Assembly (NCBI RefSeq): GCF_014084045.1
Contig: NZ_CP043732.1
Coordinates: 310,001-374,000 of the forward strand
Reading direction: 5' to 3'
Length of the DNA stretch: 64,000 nt
From: Microbacterium esteraromaticum
GTDB taxonomy: Bacteria > Actinomycetota > Actinomycetes > Actinomycetales > Microbacteriaceae
Shown: in pieces, positions 54,206-62,822 of the stretch
Layout: each line of letters begins with the position of its first letter
Position numbering within the stretch: position 1 is the first letter of the stretch
Notes under the pieces: generated by a model
Told to the model about the DNA's origin: nothing
Databases searched by the model: none
Seen by the model: only the letters and a program-made list of their open reading frames with translations
Translations under genes and position numbers: made by a program

Positions 54206-54561
54206 GCGACGACGCTAAGCGGGCCGTGCGACCTGTTCGGGCCCGATTCCCAGGGGGTGTGCACAACCCGGTGAACACCCGTTCTGTGCAGTCCGAGACG
54301 CGCTGAGCAGCGCCAGACGGACAGGCGGCACCTCACGGGGGGAATGAGGTGCCGCCTGCGCGCAGCCCGGAGCGGGGGTATCGGGCGCGCTGAAGCCGTG
54401 TTCGAATTCGGCTGAGGTCAGTGTATGCATCGCCGAGCGTCCCCGGCAAACCACCGCACTACCGACTTTCGACAGTAGGCTTCGATTTCCGGCGGGGCTA
54501 GATTCACCGTGTCACGGTCGTGCCCCGACACGATCACCAGACCGCGCAAAGGAGCGAGTGC
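54206..54561. promoter_or_regulatory. Divergent control region of tadA and acsA with an isolated stem-loop
   Basis: A 356-base region with no convincing gene. It contains a 14-bp perfect stem (54322-54335 with 54345-54358) around a G-rich 9-base loop, far from any gene end. TAGATT at about 54499-54504 may be the -10 of acsA. The hairpin could end a short unannotated transcript from either side. Confidence 0.45.
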
Positions 54562-56532
54562 ATGAGCAGCCAGATCGACCACCTCCTCGACGAGGCCCGC
54601 AGGTTCCCGCCGTCAGAGGAGTTCGTCGCCCAGTCGATCGACGATCCGGCCCTGTACGAGCGGGCGGCGGCTGACCGGGAGACCTTCTGGGCAGACCAGG
54701 CCCGCGAGAGCGTGCACTGGCACAAGCCGTTCACCAAGGTGCTCGACTGGTCGAACCCTCCGTTCGCGAAGTGGTTCGACGACGGCGAGCTCAACGTCGC
54801 GTACAACTGCCTCGACCGTCATGTCGAAGCCGGCCACGGCGACCGCGTCGCCATCCTCTGGGAGGGCGAGCCGGGCGACGAGCGCCGCATCACCTACGCC
54901 GAGCTGACCGAGGAGGTCAAGCGCACCGCGAACGTGCTGCAGGACCTCGGCGTCGGCCACGGCGACCGCGTCGCCATCTATCTGCCGATGATTCCCGAAG
55001 CCGTCGTGTCGATGCTCGCCGTCGCACGACTCGGCGCCATCCACTCCGTCGTGTTCGGCGGCTTCAGCGCCGACAGCCTGCGCTCGCGCATCGACGACGC
55101 CGGCGCCAAGCTCGTGATCACCGCCGACGGCGGATACCGCAAGGGCAAGGTCTCGGCACTCAAGCCCGCCGTCGACCAGGCGCTGAGCGACCGCAACGGC
55201 GAGGGCGAGCAGCAGACCGTCGAGCACGTCCTCGTCGTCAAGCGCGGCGGCAACGAGGTCGACTGGGTCGACGAGCGCGACATCTGGTGGCACGACGTGG
55301 TCCCGCAGGCGTCGGCCGAGCACGAGGCTCAGGCGTTCCCCGCCGAGAATCCGCTGTTCATCCTGTACACCTCGGGAACCACGGGCAAGCCGAAGGGCAT
55401 CCTGCACACCTCGGGCGGCTATCTCGTGCAGGCCTCGTACACGCACAGGTACGTCTTCGACCTGCATCCGGAGACCGACGTTTTCTGGTGCACCGCAGAC
55501 ATCGGATGGGTCACCGGGCACAGCTATGTCACCTACGGACCGCTGGCCAACGGCGCCACCCAGGTGCTCTTCGAGGGCACGCCTGACTCGCCTCACCCGG
55601 GCCGCTGGTGGGAGATCATCGAGAAGTACGGCGTGACCATCTTCTACACCGCTCCGACCGCGATCCGCTCGTTCATGAAGCTCGGGCGCCAGATCCCGCA
55701 GAAGTTCGACCTGTCGAGCCTGCGCCTGCTCGGATCGGTGGGCGAGCCCATCAACCCGGAGGCGTGGATGTGGTACCGCGAGGTGATCGGCGCCGAGAAG
55801 GCCCCGATCGTCGACACGTGGTGGCAGACCGAGACCGGCGCGATCATGGTGTCGGCTCTTCCCGGGATCACCGCCACCAAGCCCGGCTCCGCGCAGGTGC
55901 CCATCCCCGGAATCTCGATCGACGTCACCGATGACGACGGCAACGTGGTGGGCAACGGCAATGGCGGCCTGCTCGTGATCACCGAGCCGTGGCCGTCGAT
56001 GCTGCGCGGCATCTGGGGCGACCCCGAGCGGTTCAAGGAGACCTACTGGGAGAAGTTCCAGGACAAGGGCTACTACTTCGCCGGCGACGGCGCCCGCCTC
56101 GACGAGGACGGCGACCTGTGGCTGCTCGGCCGCGTCGACGACGTGATGAACGTGTCGGGGCACCGCCTGTCGACGACCGAGATCGAGTCGTCGCTGGTCG
56201 CGCACGAGGCGACGGCCGAGGCGGCAGTGGTCGGCGCGTCTGATGAGACGACCGGTCAGGCCGTGGTGGCGTTCGTCATCATCAAGCAGAGCTACCTCGA
56301 CGAGCACTCCCCCGAGGGTCTGGTCGCCCAGCTGCGCTCGTGGGTCGGCGAGCAGATCGGTCCGATCGCGCGTCCTCGCGACGTGTACATCGTGAACGAG
56401 CTGCCGAAGACCCGCTCGGGCAAGATCATGCGGCGCCTGCTGCGCGACGTCGCCGAGGGCCGTGAGGTCGGAGACACCACGACGCTCGCCGACACGATGG
56501 TGATGAGCACTATCACGAGCCAGGTCAAGTAG
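54562..56532 (+). CDS. acsA: Acetate--CoA ligase
   Basis: A 656-residue AMP-forming acetyl-CoA synthetase. 'LFILYTSGTTGKPKGILHTS' is the AMP-binding P-loop, 'WWQTETGAIMVSALPG' the acetate-specific motif, 'YYFAGDGARLDEDGDLWLLG' the hinge region, and 'LPKTRSGKIMRRLLRDVAEG' carries the Lys acetylated in regulated Acs enzymes. The ATG follows AAAGGAG. It is monocistronic, ended by a palindromic element shared with the phoU-gpmA gap. Confidence 0.96.
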   Translation: MSSQIDHLLDEARRFPPSEEFVAQSIDDPALYERAAADRETFWADQARESVHWHKPFTKVLDWSNPPFAKWFDDGELNVAYNCLDRHVEAGHGDRVAILWEGEPGDERRITYAELTEEVKRTANVLQDLGVGHGDRVAIYLPMIPEAVVSMLAVARLGAIHSVVFGGFSADSLRSRIDDAGAKLVITADGGYRKGKVSALKPAVDQALSDRNGEGEQQTVEHVLVVKRGGNEVDWVDERDIWWHDVVPQASAEHEAQAFPAENPLFILYTSGTTGKPKGILHTSGGYLVQASYTHRYVFDLHPETDVFWCTADIGWVTGHSYVTYGPLANGATQVLFEGTPDSPHPGRWWEIIEKYGVTIFYTAPTAIRSFMKLGRQIPQKFDLSSLRLLGSVGEPINPEAWMWYREVIGAEKAPIVDTWWQTETGAIMVSALPGITATKPGSAQVPIPGISIDVTDDDGNVVGNGNGGLLVITEPWPSMLRGIWGDPERFKETYWEKFQDKGYYFAGDGARLDEDGDLWLLGRVDDVMNVSGHRLSTTEIESSLVAHEATAEAAVVGASDETTGQAVVAFVIIKQSYLDEHSPEGLVAQLRSWVGEQIGPIARPRDVYIVNELPKTRSGKIMRRLLRDVAEGREVGDTTTLADTMVMSTITSQVK

Positions 56533-56543
56533 TCCGGCGTCTG

Positions 56544-56636
56544 CGCCGATACCCCCAGTAATCGCCGAGACCCCTGGCTGCGGACGTTCGCAGCCAGGGG
56601 TCTCGGTGACAACTAGGGGTGTCGGCGATTACTGGG
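56544..56636. repeat. Nested palindromic element, copy 2
   Basis: The outer arms are 56544-56555 and 56616-56627 (one mismatch), and the inner 18-bp arms are 56565-56582 and 56589-56606. A competing 13-bp pairing exists between 56554-56566 and 56624-56636. Arm sequences match copy 1 at 15167-15250. It lies between convergent acsA and ridA. Confidence 0.85.
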
Positions 56637-56654
56637 CCCGCCCCGTGCCGTGGA

Positions 56655-57113
56655 TCAGGCGAGGATGAAGGTCACCTCGACCTCGACGGGGGTGTCGAGC
56701 GGCAGGCTCGCGACGCCGACGGCCGCACGAGCGTGCTTGCCTGCATCGCCGAAGATCTCGCCGAGCACCTCGCTTGCGCCGTTGACGACGACCGGCTGGC
56801 CGGTGAAGGCGGGGTCGGATGCCACGAACCCGCCCACGCGGAGCACGCCGGCGATCCGATCGACGCCTCCCGCTGCCTCGGCGGCTGCGGCAAGCGCGTT
56901 CAGCGCGCAGGTGCGGGCATAGGCCTGGGCATCCGACGCCTCGACCTCAGCGCCGACCTTGCCCGTGGCAGGCAGAGCACCATCGACGAAGGGCAGCTGG
57001 CCCGAGGTGTAGACGAGACCGCCGTGCACGACGGCGGGGACGTAGGCCGCGACAGGCGCGGCGACGGCGGGCAGCTCGATGCCGAGCTCCTCGAGACGGG
57101 CGGCGATGCTCAC
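56655..57113 (-). CDS. RidA family protein
   Basis: A 152-residue YjgF/RidA trimeric fold protein, in the longer subgroup ('HGGLVYTSGQLPFVDGALPA', 'ALNALAAAAEAAGGVDRIAG', 'VASLPLDTPVEVEVTFIL'). Canonical RidA deaminates reactive enamines; the Arg needed for that activity is replaced in this subgroup (the end reads 'LPLDTPVEVE'), so function is uncertain. The GTG overlaps the stop of the DUF4177 gene. Mycobacteria keep the same neighbours. Confidence 0.9.
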   Translation of the reverse strand: MSIAARLEELGIELPAVAAPVAAYVPAVVHGGLVYTSGQLPFVDGALPATGKVGAEVEASDAQAYARTCALNALAAAAEAAGGVDRIAGVLRVGGFVASDPAFTGQPVVVNGASEVLGEIFGDAGKHARAAVGVASLPLDTPVEVEVTFILA

Positions 57114-57334
57114 TGTGCTCCTCCTTCGAACTGACGGGATGCCTCTGCGGCGGCCGCGAGACCGGCGTTGGCCGTCGCGTCCTGGCTGACGGGGCGCTTC
57201 AGGTAGGCGACGAGGCCGCCCTCCGGACCCTGGATGACCTGCACGAGCTCCCAGCCCTGCTTGCCCCAGTTGTTGAGGATCGCCGCCGTGTTGTGGATCA
57301 GCAGCGGCGTGGTCAGATACTCCCACGTGGTCAT
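57110..57334 (-). CDS. DUF4177 domain protein
   Basis: A 74-residue soluble protein matching DUF4177. It starts 'MTTWEYLTTPLLIHNTAAIL' and has 'NNWGKQGWELVQVI', the family core. The C-terminal third is Ala-rich. It forms a two-gene operon with ridA, as in mycobacteria. Function unknown. The start lies 84 bases from the divergent PBP gene. Confidence 0.88.
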   Translation of the reverse strand: MTTWEYLTTPLLIHNTAAILNNWGKQGWELVQVIQGPEGGLVAYLKRPVSQDATANAGLAAAAEASRQFEGGAQ

Positions 57335-57417
57335 GGCACTCCTGTGCGTCGGCGACGAGCGGCACCGGATGCCGTGCGTCGAGGCTCTTATTCAGGGAAC
57401 TCCCTTAACATCAGCGT

Positions 57418-59976
57418 ATGCCTCAAACGAAACGCACGCTGAAGGGTGTGCTCGGCGGTCTGCTCGGCCTGGTCGGCCTGAGCGCGGTCGCCGGCGTCCT
57501 CGTCACCGCCTCGGTCACCCCCGCCATCGCGGTGGCCGGAGTAACGGGATCCCAGGCGCTGACGATCTTCGACAACCTGCCCAACAGCCTCACCCCCGGC
57601 GCCCCCATGGAGCCGACGGTGTTCTACGGTCAGGGCACCGACGGTCAGCCGGTCGAGCTCGCCAAGTTCTTCGAGCAGAACCGCGTGCCGGTGAAGTTCG
57701 AGCAGGTCTCGCCGCTGCTCTACGACGCGATCCTGTCGAGTGAGGACAAGAGCTTCTACGAGCACGGCGGCGTGAACCTCGGCGCGACGATGAAGGCCGT
57801 GTTCGACAATGTGCGCGGCACGTCGTCGCGCGGTGCGTCGACCATCAGCCAGCAGTTCGTGAAGAACGTGCTCATCCAGGAGTGCGAGTGGGACGTCTCG
57901 CCGAGCGACGAGAAGTACCGCGAGAAGCTCGAGGCGTGCTGGTCCGATGCGACCAACGCCAAGGGCGCCGACGGCATCGAGCGCAAGCTGCAGGAGATGC
58001 GCTACGCGATCCAGATCGAGAAGGACTACTCGAAGAACGACATCCTGCTCGGCTATCTGAACGTCGCGAACTTCGGCGGTCAGACCTACGGCATCGAGGC
58101 CGCGTCGAACTACTACTTCGGAACGAGCGCGCAGAACCTCACCCTCGAGCAGGCCGCGACCCTCGCGGGCGTCGTGCAGAACCCGAACCGGTACCGCATC
58201 GACCAGGCGACGGGCACCAACTCCCTTGAAGACGGCTTCGCGGCCACCAAGGTGCGTCGCAACTACGTGCTCGACCGCATGCTCACCGACGGCAAGATCA
58301 CCGAGGAGCAGCACAAGGCGGCGACCGAGGCCCCGATCGTCCCGAGCATCCACCCGTCGACGCAGGGCTGCGCCGCCGCCGGCAAGCAGGCGTACTTCTG
58401 CCAGTACGCCAAGTCGTTCATCGAGAACGACAAGGCTTTCGGCGAGACGCGCGCCGAGCGCCTCGCGCTTCTCAAGCGCGGCGGCCTGAAGGTCTACACC
58501 TCGCTCGACATGCGCATCCAGGAGCCGGGCAACGAGGCGATGTCGGTGAACGCGCCGGTCTACCTCGACGGCAAGAACTTCGGTGCGAGCGGCGTGACGA
58601 TCGAGGCGGCGACCGGTCGCGTGCTGGCGATCATCCAGAACACCACGTTCAACGAGACCGCGAACGCCGACAAGGCGAAGGGTGAGATCGGACAGGTCTA
58701 CGCCGCCGACCTCGAGCACGGCGGAACGATCGGCATGGGACCTGGTTCGGCCTACAAGGTCTTCACGCTGCTCAAGTGGCTCGAAGACGGACATTCGGTG
58801 AACGAGACGCTCGACGGCCGCTGGCGACTGTTCGACAAGTTCACCTCCTGCGGCAAGACGTACAAGAACACGTCGAAGACCAAGAACTTCGGCGGCAACC
58901 AGGGTTACGTCGGCACTCCGATGAGGTTCACTGCCGCATCGCTGAACACCGGGTACTACGCGATGGCGCAGAAGCTCGACCTGTGCGAGATCAACAAGCT
59001 CGCCGAGCGCATGGGCGTGCACCGCGGAGACATGAAGCCGGTCACCGAGGAGAACGGCCCGTTCTCGACCGTTCTGGGTTCGAAGAACATCGCCCCCATC
59101 CAGATGGCGAGCGTCTACGGCACCATCGCCAACAAGGGCGTGTACTGCACCCCGCGGGCCATCGACAGGGTGGTCGGAGCCGACGGCAAGGAGCTCAAGC
59201 TGCCCGAGTCGACGTGCACCCAGGTCATCACCCCCGAGGTGGCAGCCACCGCCGCGCACGCGCTCAAGGGCGTGATGAGCGCTACGGGCAGCCAGGCGCG
59301 GACGAACGACGGTGTGCCGGTGATCGGCAAGACCGGCACGAACGAGGACTTCGGCACCGCGATGGCCACGTCGAGCACGAAGGCGGCGACGTTCATCTTC
59401 GCCGGCTGGGTCGACGGCCCGAAGTTCGATCTCGCCCGCACCTTCGGCACGAACCAGCGGCTGAACACCGTGCGCTTCCCGCTGTCGCGCGCTCTGCAGG
59501 GCGCAGCGAACGACGTTCTCGGCGGCGAGCAGTTCCCCGCACCGGATCGCGACCTCACCCGCAACGTCGTCAGGGATCTTCCGAACGTCGTCGGCAAGTC
59601 GGTCGACGAGGCCACGAGGATCCTCGATGAGGCCGGCTTCACCGCGCAGGTCGGCGAGGCCGTCGACAGCGAGATCGGTCAGGGCCTCGTCGCCGAGCAG
59701 AGTCCAAGCGCCGGTCGCGTGCCCGGCGGCACGACCGTGATCCTGCGCCCCAGCACCGGGAAGAAGCCCACTGCTCAGCAACCCGCTGCCGGAACGGTGC
59801 CGAATGTCACCGGGGCCAAATACAACCAGGCGAGAGCCGCACTCGAGGGGCTCGGGTTCGGCGTATCCGAAGACGGGTGCAACAACGGATCGACGGTGAC
59901 CGGGCAGGATCCTGCAGCCAACACGGCAGCGCCTCCCGGCACCGAGGTGACGCTCCGCTGCGGAGACGACGGTTGA
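57418..59976 (+). CDS. ponA: Bifunctional penicillin-binding protein with two PASTA domains (PonA-like)
   Basis: An 852-residue class A PBP for peptidoglycan synthesis. A membrane helix is near residues 10-35. The GT51 transglycosylase has 'SSEDKSFYEHGGVNLGATMK' (Glu109) and 'GASTISQQFVKN'. The transpeptidase has SxxK at Ser444-Lys447 ('GPGSAYKVF'), SLN at 508-510 and KTG at 638-640. Two C-terminal PASTA domains follow ('LPNVVGKSVDEATRILDEAG' and 'VPNVTGAKYNQARAALEGLG'), as in mycobacterial PonA2. The stop overlaps the phosphoesterase start (TTGA). TAACAT lies about six bases before the ATG. Confidence 0.95.
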   Translation: MPQTKRTLKGVLGGLLGLVGLSAVAGVLVTASVTPAIAVAGVTGSQALTIFDNLPNSLTPGAPMEPTVFYGQGTDGQPVELAKFFEQNRVPVKFEQVSPLLYDAILSSEDKSFYEHGGVNLGATMKAVFDNVRGTSSRGASTISQQFVKNVLIQECEWDVSPSDEKYREKLEACWSDATNAKGADGIERKLQEMRYAIQIEKDYSKNDILLGYLNVANFGGQTYGIEAASNYYFGTSAQNLTLEQAATLAGVVQNPNRYRIDQATGTNSLEDGFAATKVRRNYVLDRMLTDGKITEEQHKAATEAPIVPSIHPSTQGCAAAGKQAYFCQYAKSFIENDKAFGETRAERLALLKRGGLKVYTSLDMRIQEPGNEAMSVNAPVYLDGKNFGASGVTIEAATGRVLAIIQNTTFNETANADKAKGEIGQVYAADLEHGGTIGMGPGSAYKVFTLLKWLEDGHSVNETLDGRWRLFDKFTSCGKTYKNTSKTKNFGGNQGYVGTPMRFTAASLNTGYYAMAQKLDLCEINKLAERMGVHRGDMKPVTEENGPFSTVLGSKNIAPIQMASVYGTIANKGVYCTPRAIDRVVGADGKELKLPESTCTQVITPEVAATAAHALKGVMSATGSQARTNDGVPVIGKTGTNEDFGTAMATSSTKAATFIFAGWVDGPKFDLARTFGTNQRLNTVRFPLSRALQGAANDVLGGEQFPAPDRDLTRNVVRDLPNVVGKSVDEATRILDEAGFTAQVGEAVDSEIGQGLVAEQSPSAGRVPGGTTVILRPSTGKKPTAQQPAAGTVPNVTGAKYNQARAALEGLGFGVSEDGCNNGSTVTGQDPAANTAAPPGTEVTLRCGDDG

Positions 59977-60908
59977 CCGGTCGCAAGGCCGCGCACTCGG
60001 CCCTCATCGCGCTCGGCGCGGTGGGGGCCGTCGGCGCTGGCGCGGCGGTCTGGGGCGTGGGCATCGAACGGCAGCTGTTCACCGTGCGCAGGGCCACCGC
60101 GGTCGCGCTCGCACCCGGATCGAAGCCGCTGCGTGTGCTGCACATCTCCGACGCCCACATGGCGCCGTGGCAGCACCGCAAGCAGCGGTGGCTCGCGTCG
60201 CTGGCCGCGCTCGAGCCCGATCTGGTGGTGAACACCGGTGACAATCTGGGCCACAGAGACGGTCTCGTCGGCATCCGCCGCGCTCTGACTCCTTTCGAGG
60301 GGATCCCCGGCGTGTTCGTGCACGGCTCCAATGACGTGCAGGCGCCCGCTCCCCGCAATCCGCTGAAGTACTTCGGCGGGCCGTCGAAGTCGGTCCGCGT
60401 GCAGGATCCGCTCGACACCGCGGCGATGGATGCCTTCTTCACCGACGAGCTCGGCTGGCACAGCCTCAACAATGCGGCGGCGCGAATCGACGTCGCGGGC
60501 AGCAGCATCGACTTCATCGGCGTCGATGACCCCCACCGCCGATGGGACGACTTCGATGCGCTTCCCGCCGCGCTCGCCTCGCTCGGTGCCTCCCCCACAG
60601 GCTCGTCGCGGATCGCCGTCGCCCACGCGCCGTACCGGCGGGTGCTCGACGAGTTCATCGATCTGGGTGCGGATGCCCTTTTCGCCGGCCACACGCACGG
60701 CGGCCAGGTCTGCCTGCCCGGATTCGGAGCGCTGGTAGCGAACTGCGACATCCCGTTGAAGCAGGCGAAGGGCCTCAGCACGTGGTCGCACGGCGGCCGC
60801 ACCGTTCCGCTGAACGTCAGTGCCGGCTGCGGACATTCGATCTACGCGCCGGTGCGCTTCGCATGCCGTCCGGAGGCGACGCTGCTGACCCTCACCGCAC
60901 GCGCCTGA
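59973..60908 (+). CDS. Membrane-anchored calcineurin-like metallophosphoesterase
   Basis: A 311-residue protein with an N-terminal membrane helix ('[20 protein letters not shown]') and a metallophosphoesterase domain. The metal sites are '[11 protein letters not shown]', '[10 protein letters not shown]', '[10 protein letters not shown]' (GSND in place of the usual GNHD) and '[14 protein letters not shown]'. The start is the TTG overlapping the ponA stop, with GGAG eight bases upstream. The ponA2-phosphoesterase pair is conserved in mycobacteria, which suggests a link to the cell envelope. Confidence 0.9.
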   Translation: MTGRKAAHSALIALGAVGAVGAGAAVWGVGIERQLFTVRRATAVALAPGSKPLRVLHISDAHMAPWQHRKQRWLASLAALEPDLVVNTGDNLGHRDGLVGIRRALTPFEGIPGVFVHGSNDVQAPAPRNPLKYFGGPSKSVRVQDPLDTAAMDAFFTDELGWHSLNNAAARIDVAGSSIDFIGVDDPHRRWDDFDALPAALASLGASPTGSSRIAVAHAPYRRVLDEFIDLGADALFAGHTHGGQVCLPGFGALVANCDIPLKQAKGLSTWSHGGRTVPLNVSAGCGHSIYAPVRFACRPEATLLTLTARA

Positions 60909-60977
60909 CTCGCCCGGACCGCGTCGCTCGATTCGTCGTTGCGCTCCCGTGCATGTAGACTTGAACGGTTGCGATCA

Positions 60978-61051
<74 letters not shown>

Positions 61052-61053
61052 CA

Positions 61054-61108
61054 GCATGCGAATGAGGGGCAGATCCACCGGAGGTGGATCTGCCCCTCAT
61101 TCGCATGC
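61054..61108 (+). terminator. Long perfect stem-loop after tRNA-Pro
   Basis: A 26-bp perfect stem (61054-61079 with 61083-61108) with a 3-base loop, starting three bases after the tRNA. Likely terminates the tRNA transcript; it is unusually long. Confidence 0.8.
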
Positions 61109-61517
61109 CCGAGGTGTTACAGCGGGCCCCGCGGCGCAGGAGGCTCCGCACGCCGCCCGCCCTCTCCACCGCCAGCCGATCTCGTATCGAGCGGCGTGTG
61201 GAGGGCGCCGTGGGGATGCACCCCGTGGCGACATCCGCGAGAAGGCGAGGCGCGCCAGCGCCGAGCCGCCCCAGCCACCCAGGTCCGCAATGCCGCGAAG
61301 CTGCGAGCACTTCGGCAATGCCGCGAAGCGGCGAGCCCCCAGCCCCCCCCCCCACATCCGCAATGCCGCAAAGCGGCGAGCCCGCCCGCAATGCCGCAAT
61401 GCCGCGCAGTGTCCCGCCCCACAGCCGCCCCTCAGCCCCCACGTCTACCCTCATCCCGAGGACGCCCATGACCACATCCCCCATCCCCGCCCCCGCTCTC
61501 ACCGCGCCTCGGGCCCG
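61109..61517. repeat. Gene-free, repeat-rich region between tRNA-Pro and the VanZ gene
   Basis: About 410 bases with no gene I can support. Between 61284 and 61410 a unit reading roughly GCAATGCCGCGAAGCGGCGAG occurs about four times in degenerate form, broken by a run of C at about 61340-61353. Frames across it have low-complexity translations. Confidence 0.6.
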
Positions 61518-61940
61518 GTGCTGGCGACCGCCGCGGTACTCGGCGTGCCCTACGTCGTCGGCCTGCTGTTTCTCACCCTCACCCCGCGCGGGTTCCAGAA
61601 CCGCATGCCGCAGGTGCTCGATCTCGTGCTGGGCTTCGCGCACCACACCCTCGGCTGGCATTGGCTGGGCTTCACGAAGCTGGAGCTGATAGCCAACGTG
61701 CTCGTGTTCCTCCCGATCGGCATCCTCGCCTTCCTGCTGCTGCGAACGCGACTGATCGCCCTGGCCCTGCTCATCGGCCCGATGCTGTCATTGGGCGTGG
61801 AGCTTGCGCAGGCCGCGCTGCTGCCGCATCGTGTCGCGTCGCTCGTCGATGTGGCGGCCAACTCGCTCGGCGCCACGACGGGAGTCATGGTGGCCTGGGC
61901 TGCCTCCTCTCTGATCCGCCTTCTCAGGGGGAAGCAATAG
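61518..61940 (+). CDS. VanZ-like membrane protein, start uncertain (possible frameshift)
   Basis: At least 140 residues of a VanZ family protein with four membrane helices ('AVLGVPYVVGLLFLTLTP', 'LIANVLVFLPIGILAFLLL', 'LLIGPMLSLGVELAQAALL', 'LGATTGVMVAWAASSLIRLL'). 'NVLVFLPIG' and 'DVAANSLGA' are family marks. The only in-frame start is GTG 61518, just at the first helix. A better-placed ATG at 61469 with GAGGA upstream is in another frame, one base out, across a C-rich stretch. Whether the gene is intact is open. Function is unknown; VanZ relatives affect envelope antibiotics. Confidence 0.7.
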   Translation: MLATAAVLGVPYVVGLLFLTLTPRGFQNRMPQVLDLVLGFAHHTLGWHWLGFTKLELIANVLVFLPIGILAFLLLRTRLIALALLIGPMLSLGVELAQAALLPHRVASLVDVAANSLGATTGVMVAWAASSLIRLLRGKQ

Positions 61941-61953
61941 GCTAGGGGGCATC

Positions 61954-62727
61954 ATGACGCACCCCCGCCTGGTCGCATTCGACCTCGACGACACCCTCGC
62001 GCCCTCGAAGGGCGAGATCGACATCCGCATCGCCGACCTGCTGCGCGAGCTGCTGCGTCGCGTCGACGTGGCGATCATCTCGGGGGGCAACGAGCAGCAG
62101 TTCCGCACGCAGGTCATCGCGCGCCTCGTCGACCTGCATCCGGCCGAGCAGTCCCGCCTGCACCTGCTGCCCACCTGCGGGACGCGCTACCTGCGTCACG
62201 ACGGCGAAGGCTACGCGGTGGTGTATGCGCACGACCTGAGCGACGAGGAGAAGTCCGCCGCCCTCACCGCGCTTCGCGAGGAGGCCGAGCGGCTCGGCCT
62301 CTGGGAGTCCGAGCCCTGGGGAGACATCCTCGAGGATCGCGGCTCTCAGATCACGTTCTCGGCGCTCGGTCAGCGTGCGCCCCGCGAGGCCAAGCACGAG
62401 TGGGATCCCACCGGCGAACGGCGCGCCGCCCTTCGCGACGCGGTGGCGCCCCGCGTTCCGGGTCTTGAAGTGCGGTCGGGTGGTTCCACGTCGATCGACA
62501 TCACGCGCGGCGGCATCGACAAGGCCTACGGCATGCAGCGGCTCGCCGAGCTCACCGGAATCGGCCTCGGCGAGATGCTCTTCTACGGCGACCGACTCGA
62601 CGAGGGCGGCAACGACTACCCCGTTCGCGCGATCGGCGTCCCGTCCGTCGCGGTCGAGGACTGGCAGGACACCGCCGACAAGCTGGATGCCCTGATCGCG
62701 ACCCTTCCCGATCCCGTCGCCCGCTGA
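61954..62727 (+). CDS. HAD-superfamily IIB phosphatase, phosphomannomutase-like
   Basis: A 257-residue hydrolase. Motif I is 'LVAFDLDDTLAPSKGEIDIR', motif II lies in 'DVAIISGGNEQQFRT', and motif IV is 'EMLFYGDRLDEGGNDYPVRA'. The layout and 'EVRSGGSTSIDITRGGIDKA' resemble eukaryotic-type phosphomannomutase and sugar-phosphate phosphatases. It begins 13 bases after the VanZ gene, with AGGGGG upstream, so the two probably share a transcript. The substrate is not determinable from sequence. Confidence 0.88.
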   Translation: MTHPRLVAFDLDDTLAPSKGEIDIRIADLLRELLRRVDVAIISGGNEQQFRTQVIARLVDLHPAEQSRLHLLPTCGTRYLRHDGEGYAVVYAHDLSDEEKSAALTALREEAERLGLWESEPWGDILEDRGSQITFSALGQRAPREAKHEWDPTGERRAALRDAVAPRVPGLEVRSGGSTSIDITRGGIDKAYGMQRLAELTGIGLGEMLFYGDRLDEGGNDYPVRAIGVPSVAVEDWQDTADKLDALIATLPDPVAR

Positions 62728-62822
62728 GACCGGGCCCGCGGCGCCCGGCACGCGCCGAGCGGGCTCGGCCCGCCGGGCCTGCCGACACGGACAGCGCCGG
62801 CGGGGCCGCCTTCGGCGGTCGA

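Noticed and set aside
54215..54454. A 79-codon minus-strand frame in the tadA-acsA gap
   Set aside because: No ribosome site, it runs through the stem-loop, and its composition is not protein-like.
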